Position numbers and translations under genes: made by a program. The notes below the pieces were generated by a model. It was not told the DNA's origin and made no database searches. It saw only the letters and a list, made by a program, of their open reading frames with translations. Shown in pieces: positions 1 through 8,531 of a stretch of DNA of 55,363 bases. Within the stretch, counting starts at the first letter, position 1. Every line of letters starts with the position of its first letter. Source of the stretch: Sandaracinus sp. (GTDB lineage: Bacteria > Myxococcota_A > Polyangia > Polyangiales > Houyiibacteriaceae); contig PABA01000207.1 in assembly GCA_002699025.1 (NCBI GenBank), forward strand, positions 1-55,363. Direction: 5' to 3'.

Positions 1-99
1 AGAACCGACCCGTGTGACGCGAGCGAAGCGAGCGCCGAGGGCCCCACGGGCCCGCTGGTAAGCCAAAGATAGCGAGCGTCAGCGAGCGGAAGAAGTGGC
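1..99. other. Intergenic tail downstream of pilP with AGCGAGCG repeats
   Basis: No gene is visible here. The stretch holds four copies of the octamer agcgagcg (or its one-base variant) and a short GGGCC...GGCCC hairpin near base 40. It lies between the end of pilP and whatever is encoded off the left edge, where pilQ would be expected from the usual pilMNOPQ order. The hairpin may be an intercistronic mRNA structure, but there is no T-tract to call it a terminator. Confidence 0.4.
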
Positions 100-894
100 T
101 CACATGGTGGAGACGTTCCCGCTGTTCGGCTCGATCTGGATGTTCAGGTTCACGGGCTCGCGGGTGGGGGCCGGCGCCGGCGCGACGGTGCGCTCGTCCT
201 CGCCCCGCTCCTCGAGCTCCCGCGCCAGCGCGCGGCGACGAAGCTCGAGCGGATCCTCGCCCTCCTCGTAGAGGGGGAGCGTCCGCGAGAGCGGCGGCCG
301 ATCGGGCGCCGTCGGATCCTCGCGCGTGAGGACCACCTCACCCGCCCGGATGCGCGCCACCCGCCAGTTCAGCGTCACGGGCATGCTGTCGGCGCCACCC
401 GCCTGAATGACCTCCGGCCGCCCGATGTAGTCGCCGCGCTTGACCACGTGACCCACGCGGTTGCCGTCCAGGAGCATCGCCCGGGGCTGCGCCACGCCGC
501 TGATGATGGCGATGAGGCGCATCTCGTCGATGCTCGTCGTCGGCATGATCACCGTGCGCTGCGGCGCGGCGACGGTGCGCTGGCGGAAGACCGAGGCGAA
601 GCTTCGGAACGGATCCCGGTTCTCCGTGTCGACCTCGACGAAGTCGTCGTCCTCATAGGAGAGCCCCGAGTCCGGCGTACCGGCGTCCGTCTCCAGCTCG
701 ACCGGCGCGGCGGGCGCGGGAGCCGGCCCCGGAGGCGGCGCCGGCGTCGTCGGACCGGCCTGCGGCGGCTGGGGGCCGACGACGACCGGATCCTCGCAGC
801 CCGCGGCGCCGAGCAGGCCGAGCAGCAGGGCCACGAAGGTCGCGCTCCGCTGCAGGAGCCGCGGACGCAGGATTCGCTGTCGCGTTCGCTTCAT
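100..894 (-). CDS. pilP: Type IV pilus alignment lipoprotein PilP
   Basis: A 264-residue inner-membrane lipoprotein that in characterised type IV pilus machines links the PilMNO platform to the outer-membrane secretin PilQ. A basic N-terminus and hydrophobic stretch end in a lipobox, LLGAAGC, with the lipidated Cys near residue 33. A long Pro/Ala-rich linker follows. The family signature DPFRSF sits near residue 95, followed by the beta-rich PilP core that ends before about residue 210. The ATG overlaps the pilO stop (ATGA), so translation is probably coupled. It is somewhat longer than typical PilP because of the linker and a charged C-terminal tail. Identification rests on the motif and on its place after pilM, pilN and pilO. 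Confidence 0.9.
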   Translation of the reverse strand: MKRTRQRILRPRLLQRSATFVALLLGLLGAAGCEDPVVVGPQPPQAGPTTPAPPPGPAPAPAAPVELETDAGTPDSGLSYEDDDFVEVDTENRDPFRSFASVFRQRTVAAPQRTVIMPTTSIDEMRLIAIISGVAQPRAMLLDGNRVGHVVKRGDYIGRPEVIQAGGADSMPVTLNWRVARIRAGEVVLTREDPTAPDRPPLSRTLPLYEEGEDPLELRRRALARELEERGEDERTVAPAPAPTREPVNLNIQIEPNSGNVSTM

Positions 895-1529
895 CGCGCA
901 CCTCCGGGGGCAACGGCGGCGCCGGCCGTCTGCGGCGGAGCCGAGGCCGGCCCCTCTTCGGCGGGGCGCCGGAACGTGGTCGCGAGCGCGTCGACCGTGA
1001 GCACCACCTCGTCGGCTTCGTTCGTCTCCGGGTCCCGCAGGGTGATGTTCTCGAGGTTGATGGCCCGCTCAAGCTGGCTGACGTTGTAGAAGAACTTCGC
1101 CAGCTGGTGGAACTTCCCGGAGAACTGCAGCTGCACCGGGATGCGGATGTAGAGCTGCTCCGCCTCCTCGGGCCGCGGCTCGACGAGCCGCATCTGCAGG
1201 CCGCTCAGCTCCGCGACGCGGTTGAGATCCTGGAGGAAGGCCGGGATCTCGGCGTCCTCCGGGAGCACGCGCTTGTTCTGCCGGTCGATGCCCTCACGGC
1301 TCGCCAGCTCCTGCGTGAGCTGCAGGTACTCTTGCTGGCGCTGCTCCGCCTCACGCAGCTCGTTCTGCAGGCGGGTGGCGCGGATCTCCTGGGCTTCGAT
1401 GTCCTCCGCGAGGCTCATGTGGAAGGCGAAGTAGTAGATGGCTCCCACCACGGCGATGATGAGGCCGAGGATGAAGAGCTTCCCGACCAGCGGGAGGTTC
1501 TCGAACGACGAGTCTTTCTTGGCCGCCAT
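891..1529 (-). CDS. pilO: Type IV pilus inner-membrane protein PilO
   Basis: A 212-residue bitopic protein of the pilus alignment subcomplex; PilO pairs with PilN in the periplasm. A short cytoplasmic N-terminus (MAAKKDSSFENLPLVG) leads to a transmembrane helix at about residues 16-38, then a coiled coil rich in Glu, Gln and Arg (about 40-85), then the ferredoxin-like periplasmic domain. The phrase QLQFSGKFHQLAKFFYNVS near residues 130-150 is typical of PilO. A Pro/Ala-rich tail ends the protein. It starts 12 bases after the pilN stop and overlaps the pilP start, as expected in a pilMNOP operon. Confidence 0.92.
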   Translation of the reverse strand: MAAKKDSSFENLPLVGKLFILGLIIAVVGAIYYFAFHMSLAEDIEAQEIRATRLQNELREAEQRQQEYLQLTQELASREGIDRQNKRVLPEDAEIPAFLQDLNRVAELSGLQMRLVEPRPEEAEQLYIRIPVQLQFSGKFHQLAKFFYNVSQLERAINLENITLRDPETNEADEVVLTVDALATTFRRPAEEGPASAPPQTAGAAVAPGGAR

Positions 1530-1541
1530 CGTGAATCTCCC

Positions 1542-2219
1542 TCAGTAGATGACCTGGCAGGTCAGCTCGAAGCCGATGAGCTCCAGCTCCGACTCCCGGT
1601 CCACGACGCGCTCGGTGCGCTGCAGCGTGACCTGATCGAAGAGCTCGGAGAGCGCGAGGCGGCGCAGGAACTCGGCCACGTCCTCGTTCGTCCGACCGCG
1701 GCCCCGCATGCGGCACTCGCGGTTCTCTTCCTCGAAGTGCAGCAGCCAGAGGCGCCGCACGTCCCAGCTCCGGTTGTAGCCGGCGAGCGGGTTCTCGCGC
1801 CGGAGCTCCTCCAGGGCCTGCGGGTCTATCGTCGGGCCCACCTCCTCGCAGCTCTCGCCGGCGGGGCAGGCGCTGAGGATCCGCGAGAGCTCCATGATCG
1901 CCCGGGTCGGTCCGGTCCGCGCCTTGTTCAGATCGGCGACGACCTCCTCGAGGGCCCGGCTCTGCTCCAGCTCCGCCCGCACCTCCTCGAGCCGCGCGCT
2001 CTTGGTGCGCAGCTGATCGATCTGGGTCTGGAGCGCGTTGTTCGCCCGCCTCTTCTCCTCCAGCTCACTGTCGTAGCTGAAGTAGATGACGGCCAGGATC
2101 GCGCCCCAGACGAGGACCCCGAAGAAGTAGACGCCGGCCCAGACCTGGCTGCCGCCGCTCGGGCCCGAGGCCACCCGCGCCTGGCGCTTCGCCTCGGGCA
2201 GCAGATTGATGCGGATCAT
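1542..2219 (-). CDS. pilN: Type IV pilus inner-membrane protein PilN
   Basis: A 225-residue bitopic protein. The start MIRINLLPEAKR is the conserved cytoplasmic tail (INLLP) that docks into PilM. A single transmembrane helix lies near residues 27-48, followed by a coiled coil and a periplasmic domain. The segment near residues 100-170 carries extra material with several Cys (CPAGESCEE, ECRMRGRG) not present in short PilN proteins, which could form a disulfide outside the cytoplasm. The ATG overlaps the pilM stop by four bases, so the two are probably translationally coupled. Confidence 0.93.
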   Translation of the reverse strand: MIRINLLPEAKRQARVASGPSGGSQVWAGVYFFGVLVWGAILAVIYFSYDSELEEKRRANNALQTQIDQLRTKSARLEEVRAELEQSRALEEVVADLNKARTGPTRAIMELSRILSACPAGESCEEVGPTIDPQALEELRRENPLAGYNRSWDVRRLWLLHFEEENRECRMRGRGRTNEDVAEFLRRLALSELFDQVTLQRTERVVDRESELELIGFELTCQVIY

Positions 2220-3271
2220 GCGTTCCTCCGCTCACGCTCCTTGCGGAGCGCCAGCCCCATGGCGACGACGGCCTGCGCCGTGCGCCCCTGGAGCGACATG
2301 GGGTCCAGCTTGCTGTCCGGCTGAGCCACGCGGAGCGGGTCCAGCACCTCGACGGGCACCCGCGCCCGGTCCTGCACCGAGTCGAGGAGCGCCCGCACGT
2401 TCGCGGTGCCGCCCGACACGTAGATGCGCGTCAGGTCCCGGTCACCGCTCGTGGCCAGGTAGAAGTCGAGCGAGCGCTGGATCTCCCCGGCGAGCTGCTC
2501 GACCACCGTATTGATGATCTCCGGCACCTCGCGCGGGACGATGCCGCGCCCGTCTCCGCCGCACTTGTAGGCCTCGGCCTCCTCGCGGCTGATGCTCAGC
2601 TGGCGCTGGATCTCCTCGGTGATCGCGTTGCCGCCGTTCGCGATGTCGCGCGTGAAGGCGGTCGTCCCGTCGGCGAGGATGTTCACCGTCGTCAGCGACG
2701 CGCCCACGTGGATCAGCACGACCGTCTCGTGCGGCTGCGGCACGCCGTAGCCGACCTCGAGGACGTTCTGCACGGTGAAAGCGTCGAGGTCGACGCACAT
2801 CGGCTTGAGCCGCGCCTCGACCGCCAAGTTCGTGAGGTCCGCGATCTCCTCGCGCTTCGCCGCGACCAGGAGCACGTCCATCTGACCTTCGTCCTCGCGC
2901 CGGTGGAGGATCTGGTGGTCGATGTGGACCTCGGCCAGGTCGAAGGGGATGTGCTGTTCCGCCTCCCAGCCGATCTGCTCCTGGAGCTCCGCGGGCGTCA
3001 TCAGCGGCATGGCGATCTTCTTGATGATCACCGAGTGCCCGCTGGCGCGCAGCGCGACGTTTCGCCGCCGGACCTTGTGGAAGAGCTTCTCGAGCCCCTC
3101 CACGACCGCGCCGGAGTTGATGATGTGGCCGTCGACGATCGTCTCCGGTGGCAGCGGATGCAGTCCGAAACGAACCAGCTTCCGCGAGCCCCGGCTCTCT
3201 TTGATCTCTACGACCTTGATGGACGTCGAACCAATGTCGACGCCGATCAGGTTCTTGCCTTCGGAAGCCAT
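2216..3271 (-). CDS. pilM: Type IV pilus assembly ATPase-like protein PilM
   Basis: A 351-residue cytoplasmic actin-like protein that binds ATP and the PilN tail at the inner face of the membrane. The phosphate-1 motif is GVDIGSTSIKVVEI (about residues 10-23); the C-terminal nucleotide-binding region contains YVSGGTANVRALLDSV near residue 285. Length and layout match PilM (about 350 residues). It begins ten bases after the upstream HTH gene and overlaps pilN, so the HTH gene and pilMNOP are probably one transcript. Confidence 0.95.
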   Translation of the reverse strand: MASEGKNLIGVDIGSTSIKVVEIKESRGSRKLVRFGLHPLPPETIVDGHIINSGAVVEGLEKLFHKVRRRNVALRASGHSVIIKKIAMPLMTPAELQEQIGWEAEQHIPFDLAEVHIDHQILHRREDEGQMDVLLVAAKREEIADLTNLAVEARLKPMCVDLDAFTVQNVLEVGYGVPQPHETVVLIHVGASLTTVNILADGTTAFTRDIANGGNAITEEIQRQLSISREEAEAYKCGGDGRGIVPREVPEIINTVVEQLAGEIQRSLDFYLATSGDRDLTRIYVSGGTANVRALLDSVQDRARVPVEVLDPLRVAQPDSKLDPMSLQGRTAQAVVAMGLALRKERERRNA

Positions 3272-3281
3272 CCGACCACGT

Positions 3282-3788
3282 TCACTCCTCCTCGCCGAAT
3301 ACCTTGACTCGGTCCGCGAGGCTGAGACCCAGAGCCTCGAGAATCTTCCGCTTCGTACTCATGCGGCACCCGAAACCCTTTTCGATTCGGGCGATCGTCA
3401 ACGCCGAGAGGTTGGCGCGTCGGGCGAGCTCGGCCTGCGAGAGGCAGAGTTCCTGGCGGTACTTGCGGAGATGATTCGGCTTGGGCTTACGCGGTGTTTT
3501 GGGCTTCCGCTTCTTCTTCGCCGGGCTGGCCGGAGCCGCTTCTCCCTGGGCCGCTCCCTGAGCTGCAGCCGGAGGCTGAGCCGGTGGGGTGGACGGATGG
3601 GGGTTGGGCGGATGCGGACCGGGCGGGTGCGGTGGAGCGGCGGCTTTCGCCGGCCCGCTCGGGCCGCTCGGCGCGTCGACGCGGTCGTCCTCGTGAGAGG
3701 GCTCGACCGGGACCCCGACCTCGGACGACCGGCCTCCCTCGGGAATTCCCGTGGAGGCTGCCTTGGTCGCCTTTCCTTCGTGGTCCAT
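3282..3788 (-). CDS. XRE-type HTH protein with Pro-rich N-terminus, first gene of the pil operon
   Basis: A 168-residue protein if read from the ATG at 3788. The first 100 residues are low-complexity Pro/Ala/His, then comes a Lys/Arg-rich patch (KKKRKPKTPRKPKP). The last 65 residues form a Cro/C1-type helix-turn-helix: LRKYRQELCLSQAELARRAN, then LTIARIEKG as the recognition part. I chose 3788 because GGAG sits ten bases upstream; a GTG at 3881 in the same frame would add 31 residues but has a weak ribosome site. The HTH family binds DNA, so a role as autoregulator of the pil operon is inferred only from position, ten bases before pilM. Confidence 0.75.
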   Translation of the reverse strand: MDHEGKATKAASTGIPEGGRSSEVGVPVEPSHEDDRVDAPSGPSGPAKAAAPPHPPGPHPPNPHPSTPPAQPPAAAQGAAQGEAAPASPAKKKRKPKTPRKPKPNHLRKYRQELCLSQAELARRANLSALTIARIEKGFGCRMSTKRKILEALGLSLADRVKVFGEEE

Positions 3789-3888
3789 CGACGCGTCGCT
3801 CCGACTTGGTCGCCCGCCTTCCTCCTCGCGATTCCCCAATGATTTCAGGGGATTCAAAGCTCGCTCGGCGGAAGACGGCACGGGTCCG

Positions 3889-4326
3889 GGGTAGTGATTC
3901 GGCGGGGGCGTCGACCCCCGACGACCACGCCTCGAACCCTATGGTGCGAACCTGAGAGCGTCAAGCAATTCCCGGTAAATTCATGCAAAATTAGCGGTAA
4001 TTGATAGGTATTTTAGGGGTACCCGAGGGAGGCTGCGGTGCATCCCGCGGGCCTGTCCCCGATCGCCCTTTTCGCTCTCTCACTCTTCGCTTCTCTCGAC
4101 CCGTGCCGCACCCGTCCGCCGCTCCCTGCGCGGCCGCTCGGAATCGAACGGTCGCGCGGAGAGCCACGCCTCGGTCGCGACCTCGGGTCGATCCAGGCGC
4201 CTCGAAGGGCCCTTGGGGGACCCTCTTCGGCGCCGAGCTCGTCGTGGCGCGTTCCTCTCGGTTGTCAACGAACGCCTGGTTTAGACCGCGGTCATCGTCG
4301 CATCGGGGGACAACGGGAGCAAAAAA
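3889..4326. other. Intergenic region between the divergent pil operon and LysM gene
   Basis: No convincing gene. It contains the candidate minus-strand promoter, an AT-rich block around 3960-4018 that stands out from the surrounding GC-rich DNA, and further GC-rich sequence. A good ribosome site, GGGAG followed by seven bases, occurs at its right end just before the GTG at 4327. Open frames crossing this region have the codon use of shadows and no recognisable motif. Confidence 0.4.
3936..3964 (-). promoter_or_regulatory. Candidate sigma-70-type promoter of the HTH-pilMNOP operon
   Basis: On the minus strand TTGACG (3964-3959) is followed by exactly 17 bases and TAGGGT (3941-3936). The -35 matches the consensus at five of six positions, the -10 only at the outer T, A and T. 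It lies at the edge of the one clearly AT-rich block in this part of the window (about 3960-4018), 150 bases before the ATG at 3788. Support is pattern match only. Confidence 0.4.
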
Positions 4327-5511
4327 GTGGAGGGTCTCGCGACGACCGGCGCGGGTTTTCCCCTTGCGGGACGTCTCACACGCGGGACACTGGCCCGCCG
4401 AATGCGCGATTGCCTCCGCCGTGGCGCCCTGCTGGTCGCCCTCCTGCTCTTCCCGCTCCTCGCCGCGCCCTCCCCCGCCGAGGCGCGCGAGCATCGGGTG
4501 CGGTCCGGCCAGTCGCTGAGCCGGATCGCCCGGCGCTACCGGGTCCGCGTGCACGACCTCGCGGCGGCGAACGGGCTCCGCGTGACCTCCGAGCTCCGCG
4601 AGGGGCAGGTCCTCCGCATCCCCGAGCGAGGCACCCACTACGTCCGCGCTGGCGAGTCGCTCTCGCTCATCGCCCAGCGCCGCAACGTCTCCGTGGAGGC
4701 CCTCCGCCGCGTCAACCGGCTTCGCCGCGGCGCGACCCTCCAGCTCGGTCAGCGCCTCCTCTTGCCCGGCCACGACGCCCTCGAGGAGCGCGAGCGGGCC
4801 GAGAGCCGCTGGGGCCGGCCGCGCCGCCCGGGCGTCGTGACCCTCTACCGACCCGCGCTGCGCGAGCGGGCGCGCATGCGCCTCGTGGACCGCTCCCAGC
4901 GCCCGCGCCGCGCCGCGCGCCGTCGCCTGGCGCGGCTGATGCGCCACCGGCGGACCGGCCGGGCGCACCGGCCCCACCCGCGCCTCTTGCGCATGCTCAC
5001 GCAGATCTCGGACCACTTCGGGGGCCGCACCATCCACCTGATGAGCGGCTTCCGCCCCGCCGGGGGCTACACGCGCGAGTCGAGCCGGCACACGAGCGGG
5101 CATGCCATCGACCTCCGCGTGCAGGGCGTGCCGAACCGGGTGCTCCGCGACTACCTCCGGCGCGCCTTCGATCGGGTCGGAGTCGGCTACTACCCGAACA
5201 GCACCTTCGTGCACCTCGACGTGCGTCGGGAGTCGGCCTACTGGGTCGACGTCTCCGGGCGCGGCGAGGCCCCGCGCTACGTGCGGGACCGAGCGGCCCG
5301 GGAGCGCATCGACGCCGGCGAGGCCGACGCGCCGGAAGAGAGCGCAGAAGCGGAGAGCGCGGACGCGGAGCGCGCGGAGGCAGAGGACGCGGACGGCGCG
5401 GAGACGGCGGAGGCGGCCGACGAGACCGCCGACGCGCCCACGGCAGCGAACGACGACGACGCGGCACACGAGCACGCCGCCGCCCGCCGCGAAGCCGACC
5501 CCGCCGGCTGA
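4327..5511 (+). CDS. Secreted protein with two LysM domains and an M15/DUF882-like peptidase domain
   Basis: A 394-residue exported protein predicted to bind and probably cut peptidoglycan. The signal sequence core ALLVALLLFPLLAAPSPAEA is followed by two LysM repeats at about residues 55-98 and 101-145 (each with GQSLSRIARRY- or GESLSLIAQRR-type starts). After a basic linker, residues about 215-310 match the DUF882/peptidase M15 fold: MSGFRP, SRHTSGHAIDLR with the metal-ligand His and Asp, and VHLDV. A Glu/Ala/Asp-rich tail ends it. GTG at 4327 has a strong ribosome site (GGGAG, seven-base spacing) but gives a long n-region; ATG at 4402 gives a compact signal peptide and no clear site. Confidence 0.85.
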   Translation: MEGLATTGAGFPLAGRLTRGTLARRMRDCLRRGALLVALLLFPLLAAPSPAEAREHRVRSGQSLSRIARRYRVRVHDLAAANGLRVTSELREGQVLRIPERGTHYVRAGESLSLIAQRRNVSVEALRRVNRLRRGATLQLGQRLLLPGHDALEERERAESRWGRPRRPGVVTLYRPALRERARMRLVDRSQRPRRAARRRLARLMRHRRTGRAHRPHPRLLRMLTQISDHFGGRTIHLMSGFRPAGGYTRESSRHTSGHAIDLRVQGVPNRVLRDYLRRAFDRVGVGYYPNSTFVHLDVRRESAYWVDVSGRGEAPRYVRDRAARERIDAGEADAPEESAEAESADAERAEAEDADGAETAEAADETADAPTAANDDDAAHEHAAARREADPAG

Positions 5512-5704
5512 GGGCCGCCCGCCCGCATCGCCCATCGGGTCACCCGACGCGTCGGCCCGGACCTCCCGCTCGAAGCGGCCCCTGGGGGTCCGGCGCGCTC
5601 GGTCCGGCGCGGTCGAGGGGCCGGTCGGAGGCTCGGGTCCGGACGCCGCGGTCTAGGGCGTCGCGCGTCGGCGCTGGGCGGAGCGAGGAGCGCGAGGAGT
5701 GCGC

Positions 5705-5911
5705 TCACTCGTCGCAGGGCAGCGCCCGCGACGGCTGCTGCTCGCAGTACCCGTGCACGCAGGCGTAGACGACGCCGCAGGGCGCCTCCGCGGGCGTGCA
5801 CTGGTCGTCGGTCACGCACGCCTCCCCGTCGAGGGGCGGCTCGGGCTCCTCCACGTCCCGCGGGCAGGCCAGCAGGAGACAGGAGCAAGCGACGAAGAAG
5901 AGGGCTCTCAT
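5705..5911 (-). CDS. Small Cys-rich lipoprotein
   Basis: A 68-residue predicted lipoprotein. The start MRALFFVACSCLLLAC gives a short signal peptide with a lipobox LLLAC (Cys16). The mature part has six further Cys in a spacing suggestive of a small disulfide knot (EACVTDDQCTP, APCGVVYACVHGYC, LPCDE), resembling the Cys-rich modules in myxobacterial surface proteins of the type C-x(5)-DxCxxG. The ATG has a ribosome site GGGAG ten bases upstream. It follows the sigma-54 activator gene on the same strand after 67 bases. No function can be assigned. Confidence 0.7.
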   Translation of the reverse strand: MRALFFVACSCLLLACPRDVEEPEPPLDGEACVTDDQCTPAEAPCGVVYACVHGYCEQQPSRALPCDE

Positions 5912-5978
5912 GGCGGGACCGCTCCCACGGTATCTCGTCCTCCCGGGAGCGTCGACCGCCGCCCTCCGCCCACCGCGC

Positions 5979-8420
5979 TCAGAGGATCTCGTACTCCTTG
6001 AGGCGCCGGTAGAAGGTGCGGCGTGGGATCCCGAGCTCCCTCGCCGCCGCCGCGCGGTTCCAGCCGTTCTCCTCGAGGGCCCGCAGGATGCGCTGCTTCT
6101 CCGACTCCTTGAAGTCCTCGAGCGACTGCGCCGGCGGGCGCCCACCGACGGGGGCCGGCTCGGGGAGGCTCGGCACCTCGACGAGGTCGTTCGCCGCCGT
6201 GTCCTCCCCGAGCGCCAGGTCCTCGGCGCCGATGGTGTCCCCCTCGCTCATGACGCAGGCGTTGAGGAGCAGGTGCTCGAGCTGGCGCACGTTCCCCGGC
6301 AGCGGGTGGCGCGCGAGGCGGAGCAGCGCCTCCCGGCTGAGGTGCTTGCGCGGCTGCCCCTCCTGCTCGGCGATGCGCGTGAGGAAGTGGTCCACCAGGA
6401 GCGGCACGTCCCCTTGGCGCTCGCGGAGCGGCGGCAGGCGGAGCTCGACGACGTTGAGCCGGTAGTAGAGGTCCTCGCGGAACTCGCCCTTCGCGACCAG
6501 GTCCCGGAGCGACTTGTTCGACGCGCTCACGATGCGCACGTCGACGGCCTCCTCCTCCTCACCGCCGATGGGCCGCACGACCTTCTCCTGGAGCACGCGC
6601 AGCAGGTCGACCTGCATCTTCGCGGGCATGTCGCCGACCTCGTCGAGGAAGAGCGTCCCGCCCGAGGAGCGGACGAGCACGCCCTTGCGGTCCCGGTCGG
6701 CGCCCGTGAAGGCGCCGCGCACGTGCCCGAAGAGCTCGCTCTCGAGGAGCGCCTCCGGGATCGCCGCGCAGTTCAGGGCGACAAAGGGCGCCTTCCGGCG
6801 CGGCCCCCCGTAGTGGATGGCGCGGGCGACGAGCTCCTTGCCCGTCCCGCTCTCGCCCTGGATGACGACGGGCACGTCGGTCTCGGCGACCCGATCGAGC
6901 ACGGCGAAGACCTTCCGCATCGGCTCGCTCCGCCCGATGATCCCGCTCCGCTCGTGGCGGCTGCGAAGCTCCCCGCGCGTCCGGTCGAGCTCCCGCTTCG
7001 TCTCCTCGAGCTCTCCCGTACGCGCGACGAGCACGCGCTCGATCTCCGCCTTCGCCGCCTCGAGCTCCTCGTTGGCCTCCTCGAGCGCCGCCTTCCGCTC
7101 CGCGAGCTCGCCGACGAGGCGCGCGTTCTCGAGCGCGATGGCGGCCTGGTCCGCGAAGGCGAGCAAGAGATCGAGGTCCGCCTCGGAGAAGCGCCCGCGG
7201 CGCATGCGGTGCTCGAGGTAGAGGACGCCCACGGCTCCCGAGCGGCCGCGGATGGGGAGGCACGCCACGGACTTCAGCGAGAGCTGGTGCACCGAGAGGT
7301 ACTCGTTCAGGCGCCGGTCGTCGCGGGCGTCGACGGTGAGGATGGGCTCGCCGTCGATGAGGACGGCCTCGGCGATCGAGCGGGAGAAGGCGACGGAGGG
7401 ATCGTCGGGCGCCGTGCCCGCGGCGCGCACGAGGCGAGGCTCGAGCTCGCCGGCGTCGTCGGGGAGGAGGACGAAGCCGCGCTCGGCGCCGGAGAGCTCC
7501 ACGGCCGCGTCGGTGATGCGCTCGAGGAGCCGATCGAGCTCGTGCTCGCTGGCCAGGCGCTTGAGCAGGTCGAGGAGGCGGCCCACGCGCCCCTCGAGGG
7601 CCGAGGGCTCGGGCCCGGGCGCGTCCTCGCGGCTCGTGAAGAAGCGGTCCGTGCTGGCACTCGCGCGCAGCCGGAGCGCCCTGCGCTCCGGGTCCCGCCA
7701 GAAGGGCTCGCGGAGGGCCCGCGGGAGCGCGAGGACGATCCCCTCGAGGACCTCCATGGCCGCCTGGTCGTGGCGGCGCGCGGCGAAGTCGGCGCCCTGC
7801 GCCACCTGGAGCTGCGCCAGGGCCGCGAGCGTGCGCCACTCGAGCTCCCGATGGGCCGCGGCGCGGGCCTCCTCGAGGAGCGCCTGCAGGTCGCTCACGG
7901 CGCCCTCCACGTCGTGCGTGACGAAGCGGCCGCGGGCGAGGAGCAGGCGCAGCTCGAGGCGGAGGGACGGGTCCGCCGCGTCGCCCTCGTCCAAGAGGCT
8001 GCGCGCGTCGGCGAGGCGGCCCACGGCGGCCGAGCCGTCCGCGGGCCCGTCGCGATCGAGGAGCACGCGCGCCCCCTCGAGCAGCGCCCGCACCTGCGGC
8101 GCGAGCTGCTCGCTCGCCCGCGCCCGCGCCGCCGCGTCGTCGAAGCGCAGGAGCGCCGTCTCGGGCTCGCTCCGGGCGGCCGCCACCCGACCGAGCGCCA
8201 GGCTCGCCCAGGCCGCCGCCGGGTGCGCCTCGTCGACGGCCTCCGCGTCCGCCACGGCCCCCTCGAGATCACCGAGCTCCGCCCGAAGCCAGGCCCGATG
8301 GGCCCGCGCCCCCGACGCCTCCGCCTCGACGGCTTCCTCGGCCGCCCGGAGCGCCGCCGGGAGCGCTCCCCGCGACACCGCCTCCTCGATTCCGGCGAGC
8401 CCTGCGCCCTCCTGTGCCAT
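5979..8420 (-). CDS. Sigma-54-dependent activator: TPR-like, GAF, AAA+, Fis HTH
   Basis: An 813-residue enhancer-binding protein. Residues 1-250 are Ala/Leu/Glu helical repeats of TPR type. A GAF sensor domain covers about 275-435, followed by a coiled coil (about 440-487). The AAA+ domain has Walker A GESGTGKE near residue 519, the sigma-54 contact loop GAFTGA near 568, and Walker B LFLDEVGDMP. The C-terminal Fis-type HTH reads RAAAARELGIPRRTFYRRLKEY. All parts needed to open sigma-54 promoters look intact. The ATG at 8420 is preferred to one 42 bases upstream because family similarity begins only after it. The gene follows a Ser/Thr kinase after 111 bases, so it may be regulated by that kinase (inference). 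Confidence 0.93.
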   Translation of the reverse strand: MAQEGAGLAGIEEAVSRGALPAALRAAEEAVEAEASGARAHRAWLRAELGDLEGAVADAEAVDEAHPAAAWASLALGRVAAARSEPETALLRFDDAAARARASEQLAPQVRALLEGARVLLDRDGPADGSAAVGRLADARSLLDEGDAADPSLRLELRLLLARGRFVTHDVEGAVSDLQALLEEARAAAHRELEWRTLAALAQLQVAQGADFAARRHDQAAMEVLEGIVLALPRALREPFWRDPERRALRLRASASTDRFFTSREDAPGPEPSALEGRVGRLLDLLKRLASEHELDRLLERITDAAVELSGAERGFVLLPDDAGELEPRLVRAAGTAPDDPSVAFSRSIAEAVLIDGEPILTVDARDDRRLNEYLSVHQLSLKSVACLPIRGRSGAVGVLYLEHRMRRGRFSEADLDLLLAFADQAAIALENARLVGELAERKAALEEANEELEAAKAEIERVLVARTGELEETKRELDRTRGELRSRHERSGIIGRSEPMRKVFAVLDRVAETDVPVVIQGESGTGKELVARAIHYGGPRRKAPFVALNCAAIPEALLESELFGHVRGAFTGADRDRKGVLVRSSGGTLFLDEVGDMPAKMQVDLLRVLQEKVVRPIGGEEEEAVDVRIVSASNKSLRDLVAKGEFREDLYYRLNVVELRLPPLRERQGDVPLLVDHFLTRIAEQEGQPRKHLSREALLRLARHPLPGNVRQLEHLLLNACVMSEGDTIGAEDLALGEDTAANDLVEVPSLPEPAPVGGRPPAQSLEDFKESEKQRILRALEENGWNRAAAARELGIPRRTFYRRLKEYEIL

Positions 8421-8531
8421 CGTGCCGGAGCGTAGCAGAACGCGCCGGGCAGCGTGTGTCACCGGCTCGTCCGGGACGTGCCGTTCACGCGGGCGGCGAG
8501 CTACCGCGGCGAAGTCGGAATGGCGTGGGAA

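Noticed and set aside
4038-5768. A 576-residue plus-strand frame overlapping the LysM gene
   Set aside because: The LysM/M15 protein is clearly in another frame, and this one has only Arg/Pro/Ala-rich shadow composition.
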